64,000 bases of DNA from contig NZ_BBCJ01000013.1 of assembly GCF_001311985.1 (NCBI RefSeq), positions 58,044 through 122,043 of the forward strand, written 5' to 3'. Under the pieces are notes generated by a model that was given only the letters and a program-made list of their open reading frames with translations, was not told the DNA's origin and made no database searches. This document shows positions 55,946-64,000 of the stretch, piece by piece; position 1 is the stretch's first letter; every line of letters starts with the position of its first letter. This stretch comes from Geotalea toluenoxydans JCM 15764 (GTDB taxonomy: Bacteria; Desulfobacterota; Desulfuromonadia; Geobacterales; Geobacteraceae). The position numbers were made by a program, and so were the translations under genes.

Positions 55946-57347
55946 GTTCGATCCGGATTCGGAGATAGCCGCTGTAAGGTCTGATGTCCTGGGCTTCGGC
56001 GGAGATGTCGCTGCAGAAATCCATTATTCGCGGACTACCAGCAAGGCTATCCATTCCGACGATTACATTGAGGACTGGATAGCCCGGCGACTGGCTTCTC
56101 CTCGACTGCAGGTAAAACCGATTCCTTTGGCGGCGATGGCTCACTGGCTCATCGAATCGGGTACAGGCAATATCATTCATGACTCCGGCATGTTTTTCAC
56201 CATTACCGGGGTCAAGGCCAGACACCGAAGTCTTGGCGGCGATATGGAATGGGACCAGCCGATAATAGACCAGCCGGAAATCGGCATCCTCGGCATCCTC
56301 GTCAAGAGCATCAACGGGGTTTTGCATTTCTGCCTTCAGGCAAAGGAGGAACCGGGCAACATCAATTCGGTTCAGCTGTCACCAACGGTTCAGGCAACCT
56401 ACAGCAATTATACTAAAGCTCACGGCGGGGCAGTTCCGCCGCTGGTCGGTTACTTCCTGAATCCGCAACGGCAACGGGTGCTTTTTGCCAAACTGCAGAC
56501 AGAAGATGGGGGCCGCTTTCTCTTTAAATCCAACCGAAACATGATTGTTCGGGTAGGGGAAGGTGAATTGGAGGAACTGCCCGATCATTTTATCTGGCTC
56601 ACACTTCGCCAGATAGCATTGCTGCTCAGGCGCGACAATCTGGTCCACGCCTGCACCCGCAGCATTATTTCCTCGCTGGTGCTCTCAAGAGCCAGCCAGA
56701 CCTCCTGTGCAGAAGGAGTAATGTCGCTTGCCGAGGCAATCCAGTGGCTGGACGATGAAAAGGCGGCAAATCATATTACTGTGAAGCGCCAAGGACTGAA
56801 GACGCTTAAGGAATGGTTACTGGACGAGGATTGCTGCTTTTCACACCGGGAGAAACGCTTCTTCAGGGTTATAGGCATTGATGTTAAATCGGTTGGCCGG
56901 GAAGTTTCGGCCTGGAGCCAGCCCATACTCGACAATCCTGAAATGGGCATAATCGGCCTTCTTACCCAGGTACGCCGGGGGGAGCGGCATTTCCTAATGC
57001 AGGCCAAGGCTGAAGTGGGCAATAGAAGCATGGTCCAGCTTGGACCGACTGTGCAGTTCACCCCCAGCAACTATGCCGGCAATGAAAAGCTACCGAAACC
57101 ATTCCTCTTCGACGATTTTTCCGCCGGCAGTCGCTTTCCGTTTTCATGGCAAAACTATCAGGCCGAGGAGGGCGCCCGTTTTTACCGTGAGGCGCATCTG
57201 CACCGTATTGCGGAGCTCCCGGAGGGGGACGAACTGCCACTCCCGCAAGGCTTCTGCTGGATGTCCGAGACCCAGCTCCGTTTTTTCCTCCATTTGGGAG
57301 AAACCGTCAATTCGTGTGCGCGCAGCATCATTTCGTGCCTTCTTTAA
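55917..57347 (+). CDS. NDP-hexose 2,3-dehydratase
   Basis: A 476-aa protein of the NDP-hexose 2,3-dehydratase family, which removes water from NDP-4-keto-6-deoxyhexose to start 2-deoxy sugar formation. It shows the family's internal duplication: repeat 1 (about residues 75-265) with ...WDQPIIDQPEIGILGILVKSINGVLHFCLQAKEEPGNINSVQLSPTVQATYSNY, repeat 2 (about 300-476) with WSQPILDNPEMGIIGLLTQVRRGERHFLMQAKAEVGNRSMVQLGPTVQFTPSNY. The two halves share the Q(P/S)I(I/L)-GI-G and VQLxPTVQ-SNY blocks. Such enzymes are best known from antibiotic deoxysugar pathways. Intact. Confidence 0.9.
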   Translation: MATIRKQASRFDPDSEIAAVRSDVLGFGGDVAAEIHYSRTTSKAIHSDDYIEDWIARRLASPRLQVKPIPLAAMAHWLIESGTGNIIHDSGMFFTITGVKARHRSLGGDMEWDQPIIDQPEIGILGILVKSINGVLHFCLQAKEEPGNINSVQLSPTVQATYSNYTKAHGGAVPPLVGYFLNPQRQRVLFAKLQTEDGGRFLFKSNRNMIVRVGEGELEELPDHFIWLTLRQIALLLRRDNLVHACTRSIISSLVLSRASQTSCAEGVMSLAEAIQWLDDEKAANHITVKRQGLKTLKEWLLDEDCCFSHREKRFFRVIGIDVKSVGREVSAWSQPILDNPEMGIIGLLTQVRRGERHFLMQAKAEVGNRSMVQLGPTVQFTPSNYAGNEKLPKPFLFDDFSAGSRFPFSWQNYQAEEGARFYREAHLHRIAELPEGDELPLPQGFCWMSETQLRFFLHLGETVNSCARSIISCLL

Positions 57348-57357
57348 GGAAAAAGAG

Positions 57358-57432
57358 ATGAAGAAGGGAACCTGTTTCAATTTCAAAAAGGAGTTCGGGT
57401 TGATTTTTCCCGGGGAAACGGTGGCCACATGA
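57358..57432 (+). CDS. Possible 24-residue leader ORF in the sugar operon
   Basis: ATG 57358 with AAGGAAAAAGAG upstream opens MKKGTCFNFKKEFGLIFPGET and ends at a TGA that overlaps the next gene's ATG (57429) by four bases. It may be a real translationally coupled micro-ORF or chance. No family is recognised. Confidence 0.3.
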   Translation: MKKGTCFNFKKEFGLIFPGETVAT

Positions 57433-58413
57433 CCGGCTGCAGCGAAAAGTTGTCCATCGGTATCCTTGGCTGTTCGGATATAGCCCGGCGCAAGTTCATT
57501 CCCGCCCTGGGAAAGACGAAGTCGGCCGTTCTGCAGGCGATTGCCAGCAGCGACCCGGTAAAGTCGGCAGTTGCCCACCCGGACCTGCCGGTTGAACCGG
57601 TCAGTTATGAAGCGCTTCTGGCTGATCCGGGGATACGGCTCTTGTATATTTCGCTGCCCAATCACCTTCACGAAGAGTTTGCTCTCCGCGCCTGCAGGGT
57701 GGCAAACATGTCATCTGTGAAAAGCCCCTCGGCCTTTCGACAGCTTCAGTCAAGCGAATGCTTGCCTGTGCCGAGGAGAGAGGGCTTCTGCTCTTCGAAA
57801 ATCTCATGTACCTTCATCATCCCCAGCATGCTGCAGTGAAGAAGGTAATAGAAAGGGGAGAAATCGGCCGCATCAGGAGCCTGCGCAGCGTCTTCTGTTT
57901 TCCCTGTCCCGGCGACGGTAATTTCAGGCTCGATCCGGCCCGGGGGGGAGGAGCATTTCACGACCTGGCACGTTATGCGGTCAGCACCGCCCGGCATTTT
58001 CTCCGGGGCCGGTGTCACTCTTTCAGGGGCTATGCTCTTGACCGCAACGGCCTCAATGTGGCCATCCATGGCACAGCCCTGACCACGGCCCAGGAAGTTT
58101 TTACATACTCCCTGCCTTCGGCCAGTCATACGAAAGCAGCTATGAGATTGTCGGTGAGCAGGGGAAGATCAGGGTGGATCGTGCCTATACGACGCCTTCC
58201 GAAATGGCAAACCACATCCAGGTCATCAGCGGTGGCAGGGATGCTTCATTCACCATACCACCCGCCGATCACTTCCAGCTCATGATCCAGGCTGTCTGCA
58301 GCATGGTCCTCAGTGGTAGGGGTTTTAAGGAGATGCATACACGGAATCTGCAACTGGCGGACATGGCAGAGCAGATGGAAAAAGGATGTCACCATGAAGA
58401 ACTCCGACACTGA
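57429..58413 (+). CDS. Gfo/Idh/MocA-family NAD(P)-dependent sugar reductase (two apparent frameshifts)
   Basis: Nucleotide-sugar or sugar oxidoreductase, restored length about 328 aa. The Rossmann N-terminus is KLSIGILGCSDIARRKFIPAL; the family EKP motif appears as HVICEKPLGLS once one G is restored near 57697 (AGGGTGG to AGGGGTGG). Next, ENLMYLHHPQHAAVKKVIERGEIGRI and GGGAFHDLARYAVS are typical. Another G is lost near 58114 (restores YSLAFGQSYESSYEIVGEQGKIRVDRAYTTP). In deoxysugar pathways such enzymes act as 3-ketoreductases on the 2,3-dehydratase product, the role suggested by gene order. The end overlaps the aminotransferase gene. Confidence 0.88.
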
Positions 58414-59526
58414 TATTATTCAGGTTCGCTATTGGGACTACAGGGATAATTATCTGCAACATCGTGAAAAGATACTGGAGGTGGTAGACAGGGTTTTTTC
58501 CTCGGGGCGCCTCATCCTGGGGAGCATGGTGTCCGAATTTGAGGAGGAATTCTCCGCCTTCTGCGGCGCTCAATTCGGCATTGGTGTCAATTCGGGGACC
58601 GATGCGCTGTTCCTTGCGTTGAAAGCCTTGAATATAGGGGCAGGGGCAGAGGTTATAACCGTTTCCAACACCGCAGTGCCGACCGTAGCCGCCATCAGGC
58701 AGCCGGCGCCACCCCTGTTTTTGTCGATGTCGAAGATGATACCTTTCTCATGGATGTGACACGGCTGGAGCAGGCTGTAACCCCTGCCACCCGATGCATA
58801 CTTCCCGTCCATCTTTACGGTCAGGCGGTGGATATGGCGCCGCTTCTGCAACTGGCGGCAAACAGGAATATTCATGTGGTTGAAGACTGCGCCCAGGCAG
58901 CTGGCGCCTTGTACCAGGGGAAACGGGTCGGGAGCTTCGGGGACATCGGTACCTTTTCCTTCTATCCGACCAAGGTCCTTGGGGCTTACGGCGATGCGGG
59001 GATGACTGTCACCAACAGGCCGGAGCTGAAAGAACGCCTGAGAAGACTGCGTTTTTACGGCATGGAAGGTGGATATTACTCCGAAGAAGAGGGTTACAAC
59101 TCAAGGCTGGATGAGGTTCAGGCTGCCATCCTCAGGCTGCAACTGCCAGAGCTGGATGAAGAAGTCAGGGGCCGGGCAAAGCTGGCCGCAATATACGATG
59201 AAGGGCTGCGCGGTGTGGGGGACGTGGCACTGCCGGTTGTCCGCGACGGCAGAACGCACCAGTGGTATCTGTACACCATCAGGACCGGCCTACGCGATGC
59301 CCTCATGGAGCATCTGGCAGCAGCGGGGATTGAAACCCGCATCAATTATCCCACACCCATTCATCTCATGCGCGGCTACCGGTTTCTCGGTTACGGGGAA
59401 GGGAGCCTTCCGGTAACGGAAAGGCTGGCAGGAGAAATCCTGTCGCTGCCCATGTACCCTCAGTTGCCCGAGAGTCATGGGGAGCGGGTAATCGAGGCTA
59501 TCCGTGGATTTTTTCAGGGGCATTAG
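58394..59526 (+). CDS. DegT/DnrJ/EryC1/StrS-family sugar aminotransferase (one apparent frameshift)
   Basis: PLP-dependent aminotransferase placing an amino group on a keto-sugar nucleotide, restored length about 377 aa. Motifs: VNSGTDALFLALKALNIGAG, ILPVHLYGQAVDMAPL, VVEDCAQAAGALYQGK and the PLP lysine in FSFYPTKVLGAYGDAG. One G is lost near 58702 (restores IRQAGATPVFVDVEDDTFLMDV). Start ATG 58394 is inside the reductase gene. Position in the operon suggests it adds an amino group at C3 or C4 of the deoxysugar; which carbon cannot be told. Confidence 0.9.
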
Positions 59527-59571
59527 CATTATTCGATATGCGGTTCAACTGCCAGAGGCCGTGGGAAATAT

Positions 59572-60324
59572 ATGAACGAGCGGGAATATGAGCGGATGTT
59601 CAGGGTGGAAGACAGTCACTGGTGGTATGCCGGACTGCATGAGCTGATCCTGGAAACGGTTACAGCTGAAAAGCATGAAGAGCCCCTTGCCATTCTTGAC
59701 GCCGGCTGCGGTACGGGACGTCTTTGCCAGCTTCTGCAATCGGTAGGGACTGTGGCAGGCTGCGATGCGTCGCCGCAAGCTTTGGCTTTCAGCCGCTCCC
59801 GTGGAGTGAGCGGCCTGTTTCATGCCGACCTTAACAAGGTTGATCTGGGTGAAAAACGGTACGATGTAATTACCTCCATCGATGTCCTCTACCACCAAGC
59901 GGTTACTGACGAAGAAAATATCATTTCCCGGTTTTACCGGGCACTGAAACCCGGTGGCCTTCTCATCCTCAACCTGGTTGCCTTCGAGTTCCTCCGCAGC
60001 ACCCATGATATCGCCGTTCATACCCGCAAGCGATATACTCTCGGTGGACTGTTACCATCCCTCAAGGGACAGGGATACAGCATCGAAAAAGCCACCTACC
60101 GTCTCGGGTTCCTCTTTTTTCCCATCGCTTTCTACCGATTGGCAAAGAAATTACTTCCCCATTCGTCGCAACGTGAGCAGGTTGATTCAGATGTTTACCT
60201 GCCGCCATCGGTGATCAATTCCTTGCTTCTGCAGCTTGTTCGTGCAGAAAATAGTTTTCTGCACCATTGCAGTCTCCCCTTTGGCACTTCAGTATATGTA
60301 GCGGCACGCCGACCGTTAATATGA
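59572..60324 (+). CDS. SAM-dependent methyltransferase
   Basis: Class I methyltransferase, 250 aa, intact. It starts MNEREYERMFRVEDSHWWYAGLHELIL, where the HWWY element is typical of methyltransferases in glycan clusters. SAM motif I is ILDAGCGTGRLCQLLQ; motif post I CDASPQAL; IV SIDVLYHQ; V LKPGGLLILN. It lies 45 bases after the aminotransferase gene. A role in N- or O-methylating the amino sugar is plausible but not demonstrated by the sequence. Confidence 0.85.
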   Translation: MNEREYERMFRVEDSHWWYAGLHELILETVTAEKHEEPLAILDAGCGTGRLCQLLQSVGTVAGCDASPQALAFSRSRGVSGLFHADLNKVDLGEKRYDVITSIDVLYHQAVTDEENIISRFYRALKPGGLLILNLVAFEFLRSTHDIAVHTRKRYTLGGLLPSLKGQGYSIEKATYRLGFLFFPIAFYRLAKKLLPHSSQREQVDSDVYLPPSVINSLLLQLVRAENSFLHHCSLPFGTSVYVAARRPLI

Positions 60325-60448
60325 AGCGGGCAGCTGCAGATGATTCTTCGGCAGAATACATATTTTAGGTTATACTTTATCCATAGGGGCATCAATAACG
60401 GCAGTATGAGGCGGCCCGAAAGCAGCAAAAGGCCGAAAGGAGGACCGT

Positions 60449-60598
60449 ATGCTATGGACAATCGTAGTGGTCCTGCTGATTCTATGGTTGCTGGGACTCG
60501 TTACCAGCTATACCCTGGGAGGGTTGGTCCATCTTCTGCTGGTCATAGCCATCATCATGGTCATTGTTAATCTTATCTCAGGGCGGCGGCCATTGTAG
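60449..60598 (+). CDS. lmo0937-family small membrane protein (49 aa)
   Basis: A 49-aa protein: MLWTIVVVLLILWLLGLV followed by TSYTLGGLVHLLLVIAIIMVIVNL and a basic end SGRRPL. The two hydrophobic helices separated by a GG turn are the lmo0937/DUF5670 signature. A strong AAAGGAGG ribosome site is well placed before ATG 60449. Often stress-inducible in other bacteria, but function is unknown. Confidence 0.85.
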   Translation: MLWTIVVVLLILWLLGLVTSYTLGGLVHLLLVIAIIMVIVNLISGRRPL

Positions 60599-60627
60599 GG
60601 GCAGTAGCCGCTCACGGAGAGTCGTCA

Positions 60628-60650
60628 GGGCCTGGCATCAAGCCAGGCCC
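60628..60650. repeat. Perfect 9-bp stem hairpin before REP element B
   Basis: GGGCCTGGC - ATCAA - GCCAGGCCC. Nearly the same hairpin occurs at 60803-60825, the second copy with a T run. No T run follows here, so it is probably not a terminator itself. Confidence 0.7.
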
Positions 60651-60655
60651 GAGTC

Positions 60656-60769
60656 TGATGAAAAAGCCCCATCTGCGGCGTTGCCCTTACCAGTCGTCGC
60701 TACGGCGTACCGTTAAGTACGCCTCACTCCTCAGGTTTCGGGCGCCTTGCACCTGGGGCTTTTTGATCA
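60656..60769. repeat. 114-bp REP-like palindromic element (type A/B family)
   Basis: Ends TGATGAAAAAGCCCC and GGGGCTTTTTGATCA pair over 15 positions with one mismatch. The interior CATCTGCGGCGTTGC ... GGCGTACCGTTAAGTACGCC ... GGCGCCTTGCA contains a second hairpin. The same core is found at 16541-16620 after kup. Typical Geobacter intergenic repeat layout; role unknown. Confidence 0.75.
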
Positions 60770-60802
60770 GCCTTACATATTGTGACGTTGTCAGCAATCT
60801 GA

Positions 60803-60831
60803 GGGTCTGGCATCAAGCCAGGCCCTTTTTT
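60803..60831 (+). terminator. Rho-independent terminator upstream of ftsH
   Basis: GGGTCTGGC - ATCAA - GCCAGGCCC followed by TTTTTT. It is a near copy (two mismatches or fewer) of the hairpin at 60628-60650 on the other side of the repeat. Confidence 0.8.
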
Positions 60832-60983
60832 ATCCTGCCAAGTCGTGCCACCTTCCCGATCCTGCACCTCACACTGAAAAGTATCCCAGGTGTATTTGCC
60901 ATCACATGCAACTATTTCCGATTATATTAACCTGTGGGCATATTGCCCTTCCATGTGAAGGAATAAAAGCGCCTTGTGAGGTA

Positions 60984-62746
60984 ATGATGAGTTCAAAGCA
61001 GATTCGTCTGATAAAAATATTAGTGCTGTTACTGGTCTTCACCGCCGTTGCCTTTGGGGCGTCGACCTGGAAGGATCGACGCGACGAGGAAAAAAACCGC
61101 ATCAGCTACACAGCCTTTGTCGACAAGGTAAATGCCGGCGAAATCTCGAAGGTGAGGAGCGAAGGGGACGCAATTACCGCCCATGGCCGGTCTGGGGCCA
61201 GGTTCATCCTCCATAGACCCATGGATGCCGAGCTGTCGAAGCTGCTTTTGACCCGGCACATCGATTTTGCCGCAACACCCCCGGCAGCGCCTTCCCATTG
61301 GGTGGAGCTGTGCCTGCTTCTGGTGGTGCTGGTACCGATATTCCTGATCATGAAGAAGCTGGCTCTTTTCGGGAGAAGCAAGGCGAAGCTTTCCGACCGA
61401 TCCAGCACCGATACCTGTTTTACAGACGTGGCCGGAGCCGATGAGGCGAAAAGCGACCTGCTGGAGACGGTGGAATTCCTGCGAGATCCGGAGAAATTCT
61501 CCCGGCTGGGTGGTAAAATGCCGACCGGCATCCTGCTTGTCGGTCCCCCGGGGACAGGGAAAACCCTCCTTGCACGCGCTGTTGCCGGAGAAGCAGGAGT
61601 ACCTTTTTTTTCCATGTCAGGATCGGAGTTTGTCGAGATGTACGTGGGAGTGGGGTCGTCCAGGGTCCGGGACCTGTTTGCCCAGGGGCATAAAGCGGCG
61701 CCCTGCATAATCTTCATTGACGAACTTGATGCCGTCGGCCGCAAGCGTGACGCCGGTGGTAACGGGGCCAATGACGAGCGGGATCAGACACTCAACCAGC
61801 TGTTGGTGGAGATGGATGGCTTCTGCGTCAACAAGGGTGTTGTCGTCATTGCTGCCACCAACCGGCCGGAGGTGCTGGATCCGGCACTGTTGAGACCGGG
61901 ACGCTTCGACCGGCAGGTGACAGTGGGGACTCCCGATATCAAGGGCCGCGAAGACATCCTCCAGGTGCATACCAGGGATGTACCCCTGGATGAGGGTGTG
62001 GATCTGCGTCTTGTTGCTCGGGGTACGCCCGGCTTCTCCGGCGCCGATCTGGCCAATCTGATCAATGAAGCTGCGATAATTGCCGCAAAGGGAGGCAAAC
62101 TGGCCGTGGAGATGGCCGACCTGGACATGGCACGGGACAAGGTGCTGATGGGAGCGGAGCGAAAATCAATGGTCCTTTCAGACCAGGTGAAGCTGAGCAC
62201 AGCCTGGCATGAGGCCGGCCATGTCATGGTGGCCAAGCTGGTGCCTGGCTGCGACCCGGTGCACAAGGTATCGATCATTCCTCGGGGGCGAGCTCTGGGT
62301 GTAACGGTGCAGATTCCGGAAGAAGACATTTACAGCTATACGAAGGAGATGCTGCTGGCACACATCAAGGTGCTGATGGGGGGAAGGGCTGCCGAGGATC
62401 TTGTCTTCAAAACCACTACTACCGGTGCCGGCAATGACCTGGCCCGGGCAACGGATGTGGCACGGAAGATGGTCTGCGAATGGGGTATGTCCGAAGCGTT
62501 CGGTCCTGTGGCCTTCGGCAGTCATGAAAGCACAAAGACCGGAGATGGTGCGGCAGTCAAGGGTTTCAGCGATGCCACGGCAGTGGAGATCGACGCTGAG
62601 ATCAGATCCATAGTAACCACGTCCTACGATCAGGTGCGTCGGCTGCTTCAGGCCAATATGGAGACGATGGAGCTCTGACACGCGAGCTTGTTGCCAGGGA
62701 GACCTTGGGAAGCGCCGACATAGACACCATATTCAGCCGGCAATAA
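60984..62746 (+). CDS. ftsH: FtsH-family ATP-dependent zinc metalloprotease (C-terminal apparent frameshift)
   Basis: Membrane-anchored AAA+ protease. Two membrane segments (about residues 8-25 and 106-124) bracket a short periplasmic domain. Walker A GPPGTGKT is at 187-194, Walker [12 protein letters not shown] near 242, [21 protein letters not shown], zinc site HEAGH at 409-413. The literal frame stops after METMEL. Adding one G near 62671 (GGAGCTC to GGAGGCTC) extends it to [25 protein letters not shown] and a TAA at 62744-62746, the usual FtsH tail; about 587 aa. ATG 60984 or 60987 is the start. It diverges from typical E. coli FtsH in being shorter at the C-terminus and may be a paralogue. 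Confidence 0.9.
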
Positions 62747-62962
62747 CAAGCCTCCAATAGAGTAGGGAATTGGCCTGAAAACGGCACCCATCAATTCATC
62801 GAAATCACTGCAGATTTCCAACACCTTTGCAACATTTTTTGTTGAAATTGCCGGTCTGGTGATGTACAAAGATCTGGTTTTCATTAGAAATGGGTCGCTA
62901 CCTTTGTCCTTTTTGCTCTTCCTTCTCAGGCAGGGGACACGACCTGAAGGAAGTCCTGCAGT

Positions 62963-63121
62963 ATGAATAGAGCCTTGTTCAAGGCAACCAATCATGATCT
63001 GGAGCGGTTGTCGGCTGAGGAACTCCGGATTTATCTGGAGATAGTGGATTTGATGGTTGCTGACGGCATGACGCAAGTGGAAGCGGAAGATCAGGCGTAT
63101 CTTAGCTTCTTCACCAAATAA
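62963..63121 (+). CDS. Small hypothetical protein (52 aa)
   Basis: MNRALFKATNHDLERLSAEELRIYLEIVDLMVADGMTQ... ending YLSFFTK, 52 aa, helical and acidic. A GAAGGA ribosome site is 12 bases before ATG 62963, and it lies 22 bases upstream of the receiver-PilZ gene. No domain recognised. Likely real because of codon use and spacing. Confidence 0.55.
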   Translation: MNRALFKATNHDLERLSAEELRIYLEIVDLMVADGMTQVEAEDQAYLSFFTK

Positions 63122-63143
63122 AACTGACGGAGAATTACCGCGC

Positions 63144-63847
63144 ATGCGAAAGATACTTCTCGTCAGCGATTCACCCAGCTTCCGGGAAAGGAACAAGGCT
63201 CTGCTGGAGAAAGCACGTTTCCGGCTCTTTACGGCGGCTTCTGCCTTGGAAGCACTTCAGCTGCAGCGGGAAATCGGCGCTGATCTGATCATTGCCATGT
63301 TGGACTTGCCGGACATGGGGGGAGACATGCTCTGTTCCATGATCCGCCAGGACAATGATACCTGCCTGGTTCCAATGATGCTGGTCTGCTACCATTCTCC
63401 CGAGGCAATGGCCCGCGCAGAACGGTGCGGAGCCAATGCATGGATCATCAAACCGGTACACCCTCATCTGCTCCTCAGGGAAGTGTGCAATCTTTTGACT
63501 ACCCAGAAACCCCGAGAGCATCGGGTAAAGCTGAAAACCCACGTTAACGGCATTTATGAGAGCATGAAGTTTTCCGGTATCTCGCACAATATCAGTGTTT
63601 CGGGGGTCCTCTGTGAGACGGCCCTGGAACTTGCCCCCGATGATCTGATAAAAAACATGTCCATCAAGTCAATGCCGGTGAAGTAATAACAGATGGCAAG
63701 GTGGTGAGAAAGGTGGCGTTGTCCGACGGCAGGTTCAATTACGGTGTCCAGTTTTTGAATCCTTCCAATGCCTGTCGCCAGCAGATCGGAAAATTTGTTG
63801 CAGCCAGCCTTGTAGCGCATGCTCCATTGTCTAAAGGACGTGGTTGA
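63144..63847 (+). CDS. Receiver-PilZ protein with degenerate phosphoacceptor (apparent frameshift)
   Basis: N-terminal receiver-like domain (about 1-120): RKILLVSDSPSFRERNKALLEKARF, then DLIIAMLDLPDMGGDML and GANAWIIKPVHPHLL. The residue at the phosphoacceptor position is Met52 rather than Asp, the nearest Asp being two residues on, and one of the two N-terminal acidic residues is Ser. The C-terminal part is PilZ-like: REHRVKLK then NISVSGVLCET (matching NxSxxG) but with RxxxK in place of RxxxR. A lost A near 63650-63656 breaks the frame; restored, it continues KHVHQVNAGEVITDGKVVRKVALSDGRFNYGVQFLNP and ends at TGA 63847, about 234 aa. Probably a c-di-GMP-responsive or pseudo-receiver regulator. 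Confidence 0.75.
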
Positions 63848-63992
63848 CAAGATTATCTCCTTCTCGAAATCCTCCGCCGTCCAAAAGTGCCCTGCTGTTC
63901 CTCTGAGTACCCCTGCTCCCTTCCGGATGCCCCTAAAAAGAATCTGCCCAACTATACAACCTCACCTGCCTTGATTTTCCGATATCTGGAAT

Positions 63993-64000
63993 CTAGGAGT
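63993..64000. repeat. Start of a probable third copy of the 163-bp hairpin repeat
   Basis: The final eight bases, CTAGGAGT, equal the left edge of copies 1 and 2 (CTAGGAGT at 33005-33012 and 52593-52600). The window ends here. Eight bases alone are weak evidence; extending the sequence would settle it. Confidence 0.5.

Overview
The window looks like chromosomal DNA of a Geobacter/Geotalea-type member of the Desulfuromonadota. This is inference from protein resemblance and gene content: futalosine-pathway menaquinone genes, two PrkA-type ATPases with a YeaH/DUF444 gene and spoVR, GlnE, paired DUF507 genes, HrcA/CIRCE-controlled groESL, and several families of intergenic palindromic repeats. 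Nearly all genes are housekeeping or regulatory. I see no prophage, IS transposase or CRISPR array.

A dominant property is about 40 apparent single-base losses. They lie almost all in short G/C runs and break or fuse otherwise well conserved, partly essential genes (gatA, gatB, mtnA, glnE, ileS, degP, hisC, mqnC, mqnE, ftsH and others). Every break I examined can be repaired by adding bases, never by removing one. I therefore read them as under-called homopolymers in the assembly rather than real pseudogenes. Coordinates below are for the restored genes. Two in-frame 'fusions', GlnE-YbgC and UbiX-MqnE, are explained the same way.

Layout. 0-8 kb (+): gatA-gatB, a 170-bp palindromic element, mtnA, glnE, a YbgC thioesterase, a small lipoprotein and a terminator. 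8.2-9.5 kb: two tandem toxin-antitoxin loci (RelE/HTH and BrnT/BrnA), both apparently leaderless. 9.7-14.5 kb: rdgC, a small ORF, and lspA-ileS on the minus strand. 14.7-16.5 kb: kup. 16.7-24 kb (-): prkA1-yeaH-spoVR-prkA2, overlapping genes in one operon. 24.1-26.4 kb (-): groES-groEL with CIRCE and a promoter. 26.5-27.6 kb (-): two DUF507 genes and a lipoprotein. 27.7-32.9 kb (+): aroF (DAHP synthase), a probable 6S RNA with its own promoter and terminator, an MFS carrier, a PlsC-type acyltransferase and recQ. 33.2-37.6 kb (-): ppsR, response regulator, histidine kinase and degP. 37.7-42.5 kb: an M20 amidohydrolase, prmA-rsmE, a zinc-ribbon protein and RNase D. 42.6-47.3 kb (-): ubiA(mqnP)-ubiX-mqnE-mqnC-hisC, the late part of futalosine menaquinone synthesis. 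47.7-50.1 kb (-): a large secreted M6 peptidase. Then tRNA-Pro(CGG), a dicarboxylate-type symporter, an L,D-transpeptidase-like lipoprotein, L-lactate dehydrogenase and a YtxH protein. 54.9-60.3 kb (+): a tight five-gene operon for a deoxy/amino sugar (glycosyltransferase, NDP-hexose 2,3-dehydratase, Gfo/Idh reductase, DegT aminotransferase, methyltransferase). 60.4-63.8 kb (+): a 49-aa membrane protein, an FtsH-family protease, a 52-aa ORF and a receiver-PilZ protein whose phosphoacceptor Asp is missing.

The most interesting non-coding items are a 163-bp near-perfect hairpin element in two almost identical copies (33007 and 52595), with what appears to be the first bases of a third copy at the right edge; the 6S-like RNA; and REP-like palindromes placed directly after gene ends.
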